From: Brevundimonas sp. Root608
Lineage (GTDB): Bacteria > Pseudomonadota > Alphaproteobacteria > Caulobacterales > Caulobacteraceae
Direction of reading: 5' to 3'
DNA length: 64,000 nucleotides
NCBI RefSeq assembly: GCF_001427825.1
Contig: NZ_LMGT01000001.1
Coordinates: forward strand, 372,001-436,000
Positions within the stretch are counted from its first letter, which is position 1. Every line of letters starts with the position of its first letter. Positions 1-9,190 of the stretch are shown piece by piece. The translations under genes were made by a program, and so were the position numbers. Below the pieces are notes generated by a model. That model did not search any database and was not told the origin of the DNA. It was given only the letters and a program-made list of their open reading frames with translations.

Positions 1-993
1 GGCCTGATCACGCGGGTCGTCGGCGAGGCCGTCGCCGTTGCGGGAACGGCCGTGCGCCTCTCGGACGGACGGCGGATCGAGGCCGACGCCGTGGTCCTGG
101 CCACCGGCAACCCGGCCCCGGGAACCGCGGATACGCTCCGCGCGGACGGCCCGGACCAGGTGATCGGCGATCCGTGGCGGCCCGACGCCCTGGATATTAT
201 CGGTCCGGAGGACGATGTGATCATTCTCGGCACCGGCCTGACCATGGTCGATATCATGCTGTGGCTGCAGGCTCGCGGCTGGCGCGGCCGGGCGACGGCG
301 CTGTCGCGACGCGGGCTGACGCCCCGCGCCCACGGAGGGCGCCACGACCCTCCGGTCTCGCCGGGCGACGCGCTGACATCGGGGCCCCTTTCGCGACGGG
401 TGGCCGAGGCCCGGCGGCTTTCGGCCGGGGACGACTGGCGCGGCGTCATGGAGGGGCTGCGCCCGATCACAGCCGCCGTGTGGGTCGCCGCCGACCCCGC
501 GACCCGCGCCCGCTTCCTCCGTCACCTGCGCCCTTGGTGGGACGTTCACCGGCACCGCATCGCCGACAGCGTCGCGGGCACGATGGAGAGGCTGGAAGCC
601 GACGGCCGGCTGGTCATCCTCGCCGGTCGCGTCCGCCGCGCCGAACAGACCGGCGAAGGGATCACGCTGGCGTGGACGCCGCGGCGGGGCGGGTCGCCCG
701 CCCCGCTGACGGGCCGCTGGCTGATCGACTGCACCGGGCCGGGGCACGATCCCGCGACCGCGCCCCTGACGGGTCCGCTGATCGGATCGGGCCGGGCCCG
801 GCTGGACCCCCTGGGACTCGGGCTGGATCTCGATGCGGAGGGCCGGGTCCTCGATGCGACGGGCGCGCCCGACCGCTCGCTGTTCGTCCTGGGTCCGCCG
901 GCTCGCGCGGCCTTCTGGGAGACCGTCGCCGTGCCTGATATCCGCAAGCGGATCGAAGGCCTGGTCGGAACGCTGGCGGGTGCGCGGCTCTGA
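1..993 (+). CDS. FAD/NAD(P)-binding protein, 3' part
   Basis: The reading frame is open from base 1, so the 5' end, including the expected N-terminal FAD-binding GxGxxG segment, lies outside the window. The visible 330 residues contain an ATGNP segment near residue 36, typical of the flavoprotein ATG motif, and a second nucleotide-binding stretch with IILGTGLTMVD around residues 75-85. A C-terminal DCTGPG segment is also typical of these flavin proteins. The pattern matches the FAD/NAD(P)-binding (YdhS-like, NAD_binding_9) family, whose substrates are mostly unknown. It ends 21 bases before the convergent YeiH gene. Family assignment is fairly sure; the reaction is not. Confidence 0.75.
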   Translation, partial: GLITRVVGEAVAVAGTAVRLSDGRRIEADAVVLATGNPAPGTADTLRADGPDQVIGDPWRPDALDIIGPEDDVIILGTGLTMVDIMLWLQARGWRGRATALSRRGLTPRAHGGRHDPPVSPGDALTSGPLSRRVAEARRLSAGDDWRGVMEGLRPITAAVWVAADPATRARFLRHLRPWWDVHRHRIADSVAGTMERLEADGRLVILAGRVRRAEQTGEGITLAWTPRRGGSPAPLTGRWLIDCTGPGHDPATAPLTGPLIGSGRARLDPLGLGLDLDAEGRVLDATGAPDRSLFVLGPPARAAFWETVAVPDIRKRIEGLVGTLAGARL

Positions 994-1014
994 ATCCAGC
1001 GACCGCGCCGAACC

Positions 1015-2115
1015 TCAGAAGACCCCGAGCAACCCGATCAGGCCGAGGGCCAGGCCGATCAGCGACAGCAGCGACAGGGTGACGACGGCGGCGATGCGGA
1101 CGCCCGAGCGGGCGACGGCGCGGGCGTCGGTGCTCAGCCCCAGGCCGGCCATCGAGATCAGTGTCAGGGCGGTGGCGACCTCGGCCATCACCGGCAGGGC
1201 AGGGGCGGGGATCAGGTCGAGCGACCGCGCCGCCATCATCAGCAGGAAGCCGACGATGAACCACGGAACCAGCTGGCCGACCGAGATCCGGCGCGGCCGG
1301 GCCGCTCCCATATCGCCCTGGACGGGAACGTCGCGGTCGGACCTGCGGCCGAGGGCGGTGGCGACGGCCAGGAACAGGCAGACCGGACCCAGCATCAGCA
1401 CGCGGACCAGCTTGATCAGCGTCCCGGCCTGGGTCGCCACCGCGCCCGTGGGCATGGTGGCGGCCAGCACCTGGGGCACGGCATAGACGGTCAGGCCGGC
1501 GAGGACGCCGTAGTTCAGGTCCGTCATCCCCAACGCCACGCCGAGCAGCGGGAGGACGAGCACCACGCCGACTCCGAGGACGGCGGTGAAGGCGATGGCG
1601 GCGGATACGTCCTCGGCGTCGGCGTCGATCACCGGGGCCACCGCGGCTATGGCCGAGTTGCCGCAGATGGCGTTGCCGCACGCGATCAGCACCGCCATCC
1701 GGTGCGGCAGATGCAACAACCGCCCGAGCCCATAGCTGACGGCGAGGGCGAGCACGACGATCAGGACGGTCCCCGCCAGCAGTCCGGGACCGATGGCCAT
1801 GACCGTGGCGGCGCTGATCGAGGCGCCCAGCAGCACCACCGCGATCTCCAGCAGGGTTCGGGCGCTGAACTCGATCCCGGGCCGCAGGCCGGCGGGCGGA
1901 GTCCACACGGATCGCACGGCGGCCCCGATCAGAATGGCCAGCACAATGGCCTCGATCCATCCCCGGCCGAGGAGCCGCAGCTCAAGCGCCTGGGCGCCAA
2001 CGGCCGCCAGGGTGACCGCCGCGCAGGCGATCACGCCTGGTATCAAGGACAGGGCGCCCCGAAGGCGTGCGGGAATCATCATGCGAGACTGCGCCGGGGA
2101 GGCGTCGTGATCCAC
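1015..2115 (-). CDS. YeiH-family putative sulfate exporter
   Basis: A 366-residue, strongly hydrophobic protein with about ten predicted membrane segments and the family-typical IACGNAICGNSAIAAV stretch near the middle. The YeiH/UPF0324 family is annotated as putative sulfate or other anion exporters of the inner membrane; the substrate here is not established. The longest frame starts with GTG at 2115; an ATG at 2082 (residue 12) is an equally possible start, and neither has a strong ribosome site. It faces the flavoprotein tail-to-tail and lies 17 bases downstream of glmM on the same strand. Confidence 0.8.
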   Translation of the reverse strand: MDHDASPAQSRMMIPARLRGALSLIPGVIACAAVTLAAVGAQALELRLLGRGWIEAIVLAILIGAAVRSVWTPPAGLRPGIEFSARTLLEIAVVLLGASISAATVMAIGPGLLAGTVLIVVLALAVSYGLGRLLHLPHRMAVLIACGNAICGNSAIAAVAPVIDADAEDVSAAIAFTAVLGVGVVLVLPLLGVALGMTDLNYGVLAGLTVYAVPQVLAATMPTGAVATQAGTLIKLVRVLMLGPVCLFLAVATALGRRSDRDVPVQGDMGAARPRRISVGQLVPWFIVGFLLMMAARSLDLIPAPALPVMAEVATALTLISMAGLGLSTDARAVARSGVRIAAVVTLSLLSLIGLALGLIGLLGVF

Positions 2116-2132
2116 CGTTCAGTTCGGAGCCG

Positions 2133-3482
2133 CTACCCCGCCGCCTTCACCGCCGCGACCACGTCGGCCACGACCGATTTCACCAGCGCCGCGTCATCGC
2201 CCTCGGCCATGACACGGATCAGTTTCTCGGTGCCCGAGGGCCGGACCAGCAGGCGCCCGACTCCGGCCAGACGCGCTTCGGCGGCGGCGATGGCCGCCTT
2301 GACCGCGGCGTCCTGCAGCGGCTTGCCCGCCGTGAAGCGGACGTTCTCGAGCAGTTGCGGCACCGGTTCGAACTGGCGGGCGAGGTCGCTCATGGCGCGG
2401 CCGCTTTCGACCATCACCGCCAGCACCTGCAGGGCCGACAGCAGGCCGTCGCCGGTGGTGGCGTAGTCGTGCAGGATGATGTGGCCGGACTGTTCGCCGC
2501 CCATGTTGAAGCCGCCCTGGCGCATCCGCTCCATGACATAGCGGTCGCCGACCTGGGTCCGCTCCAGCGTCAGTCCGGCCGCGTTCAGCGCGCGCTCCAT
2601 CCCGAGGTTGGACATGACGGTCGCCACCACGCCGCCGCCGACCAGCAGACCTCGCCTGGCCCAGTCCAGGGCCACCATGGCCATGATCTGATCGCCGTCG
2701 ACGACCTGACCTTTCTCATCGCAGATGATGACGCGGTCCGCATCCCCGTCCAGGGCGATGCCGATGTCGGCGCGATGGGCCTTGACCGCCTCGGCCAGGG
2801 CCTGGGGATAGGTCGAACCGCAGTTCGCGTTGATGTTCAGCCCGTTGGGATCGACGCCGATCGGGAAGACCTCGGCGCCGAGTTCGTACAGCGTCGTGGG
2901 CGCGACCTTGTAGCCGGCCCCGTTGGCGCAATCGACGGCGATCCGCAGGCCCTGAAGGCTCCGACCCTTGGGGAAGCTGGCCTTGGCGATCTCGATATAG
3001 CGGGCCTGGGCGTCGTCGACGCGCTTGACCCGTCCCAGCTTGTCCGGGGGCGCGAGGCCCGCGTCGAGGGCCTGGTCCATCATGGACTCGATCTTCAACT
3101 CGACTTCATCCGACAGCTTGTAGCCGTCGGGCCCGAACAGCTTGATGCCATTGTCCAGATAGGCGTTGTGCGAAGCGGAGATCATCACCCCGATGTCGGC
3201 CCGCATCGAGCGGGTCATCATCGCCACGCCGGGGGTCGGCAGGGGCCCGAAGGTCAGAACGTCCATGCCCGCCGAGGCGAAGCCCGCGACCAGCGCCGGC
3301 TCGATCATGTAGCCGGACAACCGCGTGTCCTTGCCGATCACCACCAGATGGCGACGGTCGTCGGACGACATGAACAGCCGCCCGGCCGCCAGCCCGACCC
3401 GCAGCGCCACCTCGGGAGTCATCGGATGGGTATTGGCGCGTCCGCGGATGCCGTCCGTGCCGAAATAGCGTCTCTCGCCCAA
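2133..3482 (-). CDS. glmM: phosphoglucosamine mutase
   Basis: GlmM converts glucosamine-6-phosphate to glucosamine-1-phosphate in the cytoplasm, on the way to UDP-N-acetylglucosamine for peptidoglycan and lipid A. The 449 residues begin with FGTDGIRG, contain the phosphoserine loop ISASHN near residue 100, the metal-binding DGDADR near residue 240, and end with the sugar-phosphate-binding [12 protein letters not shown]. The length is normal for the family. The start is a TTG at 3482, chosen because GlmM proteins begin a few residues before FGTDG and because an upstream GAGAGGAAG fits a ribosome site. It is divergent from glmS, the preceding enzyme of the pathway, across a 166-base gap. Confidence 0.96.
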   Translation of the reverse strand: MGERRYFGTDGIRGRANTHPMTPEVALRVGLAAGRLFMSSDDRRHLVVIGKDTRLSGYMIEPALVAGFASAGMDVLTFGPLPTPGVAMMTRSMRADIGVMISASHNAYLDNGIKLFGPDGYKLSDEVELKIESMMDQALDAGLAPPDKLGRVKRVDDAQARYIEIAKASFPKGRSLQGLRIAVDCANGAGYKVAPTTLYELGAEVFPIGVDPNGLNINANCGSTYPQALAEAVKAHRADIGIALDGDADRVIICDEKGQVVDGDQIMAMVALDWARRGLLVGGGVVATVMSNLGMERALNAAGLTLERTQVGDRYVMERMRQGGFNMGGEQSGHIILHDYATTGDGLLSALQVLAVMVESGRAMSDLARQFEPVPQLLENVRFTAGKPLQDAAVKAAIAAAEARLAGVGRLLVRPSGTEKLIRVMAEGDDAALVKSVVADVVAAVKAAG

Positions 3483-3648
3483 GCGTCGTCTTCCTCTCGT
3501 CGCGGTCGCAGAAACCTTGCGAAACCGCTTTTTAGGTGCAAACCGGGGCGCCTGTCGCCTACATCGGCGCCAGACAGCCGGGCTCGGCTTAGACCGTTAC
3601 CCGTCCGTGCGCAAAGCACGGAAAGGCAGATTTCCGAGGGATTTATCT

Positions 3649-5463
3649 ATGTGCGGCATCATTGGCGTGACGGGCGTCGGCCCGGCGGTTCCCCGTTTGA
3701 TCGACAGTCTGAAGCGGCTGGAATACCGGGGCTATGACTCCGCCGGCGTCGCGGCCCTGGTCGATGGCCGCATCGAACGCCGTCGCGCCAAGGGCAAGAT
3801 CCGCGAGCTGGAAGCGGTCCTGCTCGCCGAACCCCTGAACGCCACCATCGGCATCGGCCACACCCGTTGGGCCACGCACGGCGCCCCGACCACGGCCAAC
3901 GCCCACCCCCACCATGCGGGGCGGGTGGTGCTGGTCCACAACGGCATCATCGAGAATTTCGCCGAGCTGAAGGCCGAGCTGGCCGCCGAGGGCCATGTCT
4001 TCGAAAGCCAGACCGACACCGAGGTCGTGGCCCATTTGATCGACCGTGCGCTGGGGACCGACAACGATCCGCTGGTCGCCTTCAAGACCGTGCTGGACCG
4101 GCTGACCGGGGCCTATGCCCTGGCGGTGCTGGTCGAGGGCGAGGACGGGTTGATCATGGGCGCCCGACGCGGCAGTCCGCTGGTGGTCGGCTGGGGAGAG
4201 GGCGAGATGTACCTGGGCTCCGACGCCCTGGCGGTCGGCCCCTTCACCCAGAAGATCTCCTATCTGGAAGAGGGCGACTATGTCGGCGTCGACCGGAACG
4301 GCGCGCGCATGTTCGACGTGGACGGCGCCGCGGTCGAGCGGCCGATCGTGCAGGTCTCGGCCTCGTCGGCCCTGGTCGAAAAGGGCGAGTACCGGCATTT
4401 CATGGAGAAGGAGATCCATGAGCAGCCCGACAGCGTTCAGCACACCCTGTCGCACTACCTCGATTTCGTGAACGGCAAGGCCAAGACAGACTCCGCAGAC
4501 TTCGCCGCCATCGACCGGATCCAGATCGTGGCTTGCGGCACCGCCTTCTACGCCGGCCAGATCGGTCGCTATGCGTTCGAGAAGCTGGCGGGTCTTCCCT
4601 GCGACGTCGAGATCGCCTCGGAATTCCGTTATCGTCAACCGGCCCTGACGCCCGGAACGCTGGCCGTCGCGGTCAGCCAGTCGGGTGAAACCGCCGACAC
4701 CCTGGCCAGCCTGTCCTGGTGCAAGGCCAAGGGGCTGAAGACCGCCGCCCTGGTCAATGTCCACTCGTCCTCGATGGCGCGTGAGGCGGGCCACCTGTGG
4801 CCCACCCACGCGGGCCCCGAGATCGGCGTCGCCTCGACCAAGGCCTTCACGGCCCAGGTCGCCGCCCTGCTGGCGCTCGCCGTCGCGGCCGGCGTCCAGC
4901 GCGGCCATATCGACCCCTTGCGCGAGGTCGCACTGGTCAAGGCCCTGTTCGAGGCGCCGCGCCTGATCGCCGAGGCCATGGCGATGGAGGACGACCTGAA
5001 GGCCGTCGCCCAAGACATCGCCAAGGCCACAGACGTCCTGTTCCTCGGTCGTGGGGCGATGTTCCCCCTGGCCATGGAGGGCGCGCTGAAGCTGAAGGAG
5101 ATCAGCTATATCCACGCCGAGGGATATGCCGCCGGCGAGTTGAAACACGGCCCCATCGCCCTGGTCGACGAATTCACCCCGATCATCGCCCTCGCCCCGC
5201 TGGACGAAGTGTTCGAGAAGACCGCCTCCAACCTGCAGGAGGTGGCCGCGCGCGGCGGGCCGGTGATCATGATCGCGCCGAAATCCGCGCCTGATCCGCA
5301 CGGCGCCGGCATCCGCCGCGTCGACGCGCCCGCGTGCCACTCGCTGATCGCGCCGCTGGTCTACGCCATCCCGGTGCAGCTGCTGGCCTATTACACCGCC
5401 GTCCAGAAGGGCACGGACGTCGACCAGCCCCGCAATCTGGCCAAGTCCGTCACCGTCGAGTGA
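3649..5463 (+). CDS. glmS: glutamine--fructose-6-phosphate aminotransferase
   Basis: GlmS makes glucosamine-6-phosphate from fructose-6-phosphate and glutamine, the entry step of the hexosamine pathway. The frame is open further upstream, but the start is placed at 3649 because the mature enzyme must begin MCGI, with Cys2 as the Ntn-type glutaminase nucleophile. The N-terminal amidotransferase half is followed by two SIS sugar-isomerase domains (about residues 280-600, with SQSGETADT and STKAFTAQ). The C-terminal end NLAKSVTVE is the canonical GlmS end. With 604 residues it is full length. Its partner glmM is divergent on the other side of the shared promoter gap. Confidence 0.97.
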   Translation: MCGIIGVTGVGPAVPRLIDSLKRLEYRGYDSAGVAALVDGRIERRRAKGKIRELEAVLLAEPLNATIGIGHTRWATHGAPTTANAHPHHAGRVVLVHNGIIENFAELKAELAAEGHVFESQTDTEVVAHLIDRALGTDNDPLVAFKTVLDRLTGAYALAVLVEGEDGLIMGARRGSPLVVGWGEGEMYLGSDALAVGPFTQKISYLEEGDYVGVDRNGARMFDVDGAAVERPIVQVSASSALVEKGEYRHFMEKEIHEQPDSVQHTLSHYLDFVNGKAKTDSADFAAIDRIQIVACGTAFYAGQIGRYAFEKLAGLPCDVEIASEFRYRQPALTPGTLAVAVSQSGETADTLASLSWCKAKGLKTAALVNVHSSSMAREAGHLWPTHAGPEIGVASTKAFTAQVAALLALAVAAGVQRGHIDPLREVALVKALFEAPRLIAEAMAMEDDLKAVAQDIAKATDVLFLGRGAMFPLAMEGALKLKEISYIHAEGYAAGELKHGPIALVDEFTPIIALAPLDEVFEKTASNLQEVAARGGPVIMIAPKSAPDPHGAGIRRVDAPACHSLIAPLVYAIPVQLLAYYTAVQKGTDVDQPRNLAKSVTVE

Positions 5464-5488
5464 TCGCATCCGGGCGCGGATGCGTTTA
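5464..5488 (+). terminator. weak hairpin after glmS
   Basis: Directly after the glmS stop, cgcatccg (5465-5472) and cggatgcg (5477-5484) form a perfect 8-bp stem with a four-base loop, followed by only TTTA. It could act as a weak intrinsic terminator or attenuator between glmS and galU. Confidence 0.45.
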
Positions 5489-5519
5489 GGCTGTCCGACC
5501 CCGCCGTTCAGGATTCCGC

Positions 5520-6398
5520 ATGACCGCTCACAGCCGCCGCCTTCGCAAGGCCGTCCTGCCCGTCGCCGGCCTCGGCACGCGGGTTCTGCCCGGCACCAAG
5601 ACCACGCCCAAGGAACTGCTGAACGTCGTCGACCGGCCGATCCTCAGCTACATCGTGGAAGAGGCGCGCGAGGCCGGGATCGAGCACATCGTCTTCGTCA
5701 CCGGTCGGTCAAAGGGCGCGATCGAGGACTATTTCGATCACCAGATCGAACTCGAGGCCCAGCTTCTGGCCAAGGGCAAGACCGACATCCTCGACGCCAT
5801 GATCGCCGAACTGGCGACGGCCGGCGAAATGAGTTTCACACGGCAGATGCAGCCGCTGGGCCTCGGCCACGCCGTCTGGTGCGCCCGCGATATCATCGGC
5901 AATGAACCGTTCGCCGTCCTGCTACCCGACGTCATCGTGGACTCCCAGCCGGGTGCGCTGAAACAGCTGGCCGATGTCTACGCCCAGGTCGGCGGCAACG
6001 TCATCGGCGTGGAGGCTGTGCCCGAGAGCGAAACCCACAAATACGGCATCGTCGATCCAGAGAATCGGGACGGCCGCCACATCCGCATGAAGGGGATGAT
6101 CGAAAAGCCGCCCCGGGGCGAGGCGCCGTCGAACCTGTCGATCTCGGGACGCTATATCCTGCAGCCGGAAGTCTTCGACATTCTGCAAAATCAGCCGCGC
6201 GGCGCGGGCGGCGAGATCCAGCTGACCGACGGCATGGCCCGGCTGATGAAGGAACAGACCTTCACGGCCGTCGAGTATGAGGGCGTCACCCACGACTGCG
6301 GCGACAAGATCGGGCTGCTGAGGGCGAATGTGGCCCTGGCGCTGAAACGTCCCGACCTGGGCGAGGCGGCAAGGGCGGCGATCACCGCCCTGCTCTGA
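5520..6398 (+). CDS. galU: UTP--glucose-1-phosphate uridylyltransferase
   Basis: GalU joins UTP and glucose-1-phosphate to UDP-glucose, the sugar donor for envelope and exopolysaccharides. The 292-residue protein shows the N-terminal nucleotide-binding GLGTRVLPGTKTTPKE motif (about residues 18-33), the EKP motif near residue 195 and the GHAVWCA segment near 120, all typical of bacterial GalU. The ATG at 5520 has an AGGA ribosome site about eight bases upstream. It follows glmS by 56 bases, so the two may be partly co-transcribed. Length is normal. Confidence 0.95.
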   Translation: MTAHSRRLRKAVLPVAGLGTRVLPGTKTTPKELLNVVDRPILSYIVEEAREAGIEHIVFVTGRSKGAIEDYFDHQIELEAQLLAKGKTDILDAMIAELATAGEMSFTRQMQPLGLGHAVWCARDIIGNEPFAVLLPDVIVDSQPGALKQLADVYAQVGGNVIGVEAVPESETHKYGIVDPENRDGRHIRMKGMIEKPPRGEAPSNLSISGRYILQPEVFDILQNQPRGAGGEIQLTDGMARLMKEQTFTAVEYEGVTHDCGDKIGLLRANVALALKRPDLGEAARAAITALL

Positions 6399-6404
6399 CG
6401 AGGC

Positions 6405-6629
6405 TCAACCGCCGCTGGTCAGCCGCGAGGCGCCGCCGGTGATCCTGCAGACGTTGTCGGTCTGGGGTCGGCCCGATTGCTGGCCGGTCGGGGACAGAAT
6501 GCCGCCCCGGGCGGCGCAGTCGTCAGACAGACGCTGAAGCTCGGAGGCGTAGCGGTCGACGCCGGCGGTCGGGGCGCAGCCGGCGGCGGCCAGCAGAAGC
6601 AGGGCGGGGGCGAAAGTCAGGACGCGCAT
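6405..6629 (-). CDS. small predicted lipoprotein
   Basis: A 74-residue protein with a short positively charged start, a hydrophobic stretch and LLLAAAGC, which resembles a lipoprotein signal with the modified Cys at residue 18. The remaining part is short and polar with two further Cys residues (near 38 and 61), which could form a disulfide. A GGAG ribosome site lies eight bases upstream of the ATG. It is convergent with galU, with six bases between stops. No family was recognised. Confidence 0.7.
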   Translation of the reverse strand: MRVLTFAPALLLLAAAGCAPTAGVDRYASELQRLSDDCAARGGILSPTGQQSGRPQTDNVCRITGGASRLTSGG

Positions 6630-6667
6630 GAGGGAATCTCCTTGCGATGCGGTCTGTATTTAAGCGC

Positions 6668-7411
6668 TCAACGACGCATCCGTTCAATCGCCTCGATCAG
6701 GCGCTCCAGGTCCGCCGGGCTGGACAGGCGATGGTCGCCGCCCTCGATCAGGTCCAGCCGGATGTCGCCTCCGGTCAGGCGCTCGACCAGACGGACCGCA
6801 TGGCCCCAGGGCACCACGTCGTCGGCCCGCCCCTGCAGGATATGCACGGGCGCGGCGACCGGAATGGCCGCGTCCAGCATCAACCAGTCACGGGCCTCTT
6901 CGAACATGGCGAGGGTCAGGACATATTCGCCGAGCCCTTCCTCGGTGATCAGCGTCTCTCCATCGCGCAGGATGGCCTGCCGCTCGTGATCGGCAAGGCC
7001 GGGCCACATCAGCCGCTCGGTGAAGTCGTGGGCGGGATTGACCAGCGCGAGCCCCGCCATTCGGTCCGGCCGCGCCAGCGCCAGCAACAGGGCCACCCAT
7101 CCCCCCATCGACGACCCGACCGGAATGACCGGCCCGTCCAGACTGTCGATCAGGCCGATGGCGTCCTCGCGCCAGCGGCCGACGGTGGCCTGGCGCCAGT
7201 CCCCGGTCGACTGGCCGTGGGCGAAATGATCGTAGCGGACATAGTTCCAGCCCCGCTCGCGGGCCGCCGCGTCCAGCACCAGGGCCTTTGTCCCTTCCAT
7301 GTCGGAGCGGAAACCGCCGATCCAGACGACGGTCGGACCGTCGCCCTCGATCCGCCGGAAGGCGAGGGTCTCGCCGTCCGGCCGCCGCAGCCGCTGAATG
7401 CCGTCGCTCAT
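6668..7411 (-). CDS. alpha/beta hydrolase, ABHD10-like
   Basis: A 247-residue cytosolic alpha/beta hydrolase. The oxyanion region WIGGFRSDMEGTKA, the GQSTGDW loop, the nucleophile elbow GSSMGG (Ser near residue 104) and a late Asp/His pair (DDVVPW, GGDHRL) give a complete catalytic set. The order and spacing match the ABHD10-type subfamily of small carboxylesterases; the substrate cannot be told. The frame stays open upstream to 7549 but that would cover the start of the divergent glycosyltransferase gene, so the ATG at 7411 was chosen. Confidence 0.82.
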   Translation of the reverse strand: MSDGIQRLRRPDGETLAFRRIEGDGPTVVWIGGFRSDMEGTKALVLDAAARERGWNYVRYDHFAHGQSTGDWRQATVGRWREDAIGLIDSLDGPVIPVGSSMGGWVALLLALARPDRMAGLALVNPAHDFTERLMWPGLADHERQAILRDGETLITEEGLGEYVLTLAMFEEARDWLMLDAAIPVAAPVHILQGRADDVVPWGHAVRLVERLTGGDIRLDLIEGGDHRLSSPADLERLIEAIERMRR

Positions 7412-7460
7412 GAGCCGCCTCTCGCGAAAACCGTCGCGGACTGATAGCGAACCCCGCGTA

Positions 7461-8453
7461 ATGAAGCGAAGGCCAAAGCGCGTGCCCGATCCCCAGACCG
7501 CCCCGAAGGTTCTGTTCGTCACCTCCAACCGCATCGGCGACTGCGTCATCTCGTCGGGCGTGATCCGCGAGATCGGGCGTCAGCTTCCGGGCGCGCGGAT
7601 CACCGTCGCCAGCGGCCGCCCGCCCGCGCCGCTGTTCCGCGCGGCGCCCGGCGTCGAGCGGGTCGTCATCCTCGACAAGAAGAAGTTCGCCGGACACTGG
7701 GTCGACCTGTGGAAGCAGGCGGTCGGCGTCCGCTGGGACCTCGTGATCGACATCCGGGGTTCGGCCCTCAGCTATCTGGTCCCGGCGAAACGGCGCGTGG
7801 TCTACAACCGGTCGTGGGAGACCGGAGTCCGCAAGGTGGAGATGGTGTCGCGCCTGATGGGCGCCGCGGCGCCGCTGGACCCGGAAATCTTTCTCGACGA
7901 TCAGGCGCGGACCGAAGCCGCCGCCGTCATCGACCCCCAGCTGGCGACCGCTCCGGGGCCGATCATCGCCCTTGCCCCCATCGCGCACCAGCCCGGCAAG
8001 AGCTGGCCGGCGGATCGCTGGGGCGGGCTTGTCGAGAGACTGAAGGCCGATGCCCGGTTCGACGGCTGGCGTTTCATGCTGGTCGGCGGCCCGGGCGACC
8101 ATCCTCCGGCGGCGCCGGCCCTGGCGGCGGCGGGCCTTCGGGGGATCGACTTTGTCGGCAAGGGCGACATCCTGGCCTCCGCGGCCGCGATCGACCGCGC
8201 CGCCCTGTTCGTCGGCAATGATTCCGGGCTGATGCACGTGGCGGCCGCCGCGGGCCGGCCGACGCTGGGACTGTTCGGTCCGACCGAATGGTGGCTGTAC
8301 GGGCCCTGGGGGCCAAAGACCCGCACTGCGGCTTCCAACGAGACCCGCGGCGCGTTCGCCCCCATCGAGGCGCTGACCACGGAGCGTGTCTTCGACGCCG
8401 TGATCGACCTGCATACTGCGTTCATCGGCGGGGGCGGCCCCGCCAAACCTTGA
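7461..8453 (+). CDS. glycosyltransferase family 9 (heptosyltransferase-like)
   Basis: The 330-residue protein starts with KVLFVTSNRIGD, the typical N-terminal donor-fold motif of ADP-heptose:LPS heptosyltransferase-like GT9 enzymes, and carries GNDSGLMHVAAAAGRPTLGLFG near residue 250, the nucleotide-sugar-binding motif of the C-terminal Rossmann domain. GT9 enzymes add heptose or other sugars to the lipopolysaccharide core at the inner membrane; the acceptor is unknown here. The ATG at 7461 was chosen over an upstream one at 7398, which would overlap the divergent hydrolase start. Confidence 0.85.
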   Translation: MKRRPKRVPDPQTAPKVLFVTSNRIGDCVISSGVIREIGRQLPGARITVASGRPPAPLFRAAPGVERVVILDKKKFAGHWVDLWKQAVGVRWDLVIDIRGSALSYLVPAKRRVVYNRSWETGVRKVEMVSRLMGAAAPLDPEIFLDDQARTEAAAVIDPQLATAPGPIIALAPIAHQPGKSWPADRWGGLVERLKADARFDGWRFMLVGGPGDHPPAAPALAAAGLRGIDFVGKGDILASAAAIDRAALFVGNDSGLMHVAAAAGRPTLGLFGPTEWWLYGPWGPKTRTAASNETRGAFAPIEALTTERVFDAVIDLHTAFIGGGGPAKP

Positions 8454-8576
8454 AGAGACGGGCGTTCGCGGTCATATAGGCCGCTGGAGGGGAACGCGGC
8501 GAACCGTCGCGCGCTCCGGCCTGTCAGAACTCTACTTCTTCTTCCACGCAAGGAACCGACGCTCATTCGCCGTCCG

Positions 8577-9098
8577 ATGAACCAGCCGCCCGTCAAGGAC
8601 GGGCCCCCCATGAACCAGGATATCCGCGCGCCGCGCGTTCTGTTGATTGATCAGAACGGCGAGAAACAAGGCGTCATGCCGACGTCCGCCGCGCTGGAAG
8701 CCGCCGAAGAGGCCGGCATGGACCTGGTTCAGATCGTCTCGACGTCGGAGCCGCCGGTCTGCAAGATCCTCGACTACGGCAAATTCCGCTTCCAGGAGCA
8801 GAAGAAGAAGGCCGAGGCGCGCAAGCGCCAGAAGGTCGTCGAGCTGAAAGAGATCAAGCTCCGCCCCAACATCGACGTCCACGACTACGAGGTGAAGGCC
8901 AAGGCCATGCACCGCTTCTTCGACGAGGGCGACAAGGTCAAGGTGACCCTGCGCTTCCGCGGCCGCGAGATGGCCCACCCCGAGCTCGGCATGAAGCTGC
9001 TGAACAAGGTCCAGGCCGATTTCGACGAGATCGCCAAGGTCGAATACGCGCCGCGTATGGAAGGCCGTCAGATGATCATGATCCTCGCGCCGAAATAG
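8577..9098 (+). CDS. infC: translation initiation factor IF-3
   Basis: IF-3 binds the 30S subunit, proofreads start-codon selection and blocks early 50S joining. The 173 residues include the IF-3 N-domain ([14 protein letters not shown]), the linker rich in Lys/Arg ([17 protein letters not shown]) and the C-domain with [16 protein letters not shown]. The length equals that of typical alphaproteobacterial IF-3. Start is an ATG at 8577; the usual rare IF-3 start codon is not used here. A second ATG at 8610 is better spaced from an AAGGA sequence, so translation could begin there. Unlike the common infC-rpmI-rplT order, the next gene is an MFS transporter. Confidence 0.95.
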   Translation: MNQPPVKDGPPMNQDIRAPRVLLIDQNGEKQGVMPTSAALEAAEEAGMDLVQIVSTSEPPVCKILDYGKFRFQEQKKKAEARKRQKVVELKEIKLRPNIDVHDYEVKAKAMHRFFDEGDKVKVTLRFRGREMAHPELGMKLLNKVQADFDEIAKVEYAPRMEGRQMIMILAPK

Positions 9099-9121
9099 GC
9101 CGAAGGGTTTTCAGGATGCAG

Positions 9122-9153
9122 AACGCCCCGGCCGGAAACGGCCGGGGCGTTTT
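9122..9153 (+). terminator. intrinsic terminator after infC
   Basis: A perfect 13-bp GC-rich stem (9122-9134 with 9139-9151) with a GAAA tetraloop is followed by a short T run. It lies 24 bases after the infC stop, so infC is likely a separate transcript from the downstream genes. Confidence 0.9.
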
Positions 9154-9190
9154 CGTTTGTCGGCCGCGAGGCGCGGGATATGGTCGGGCC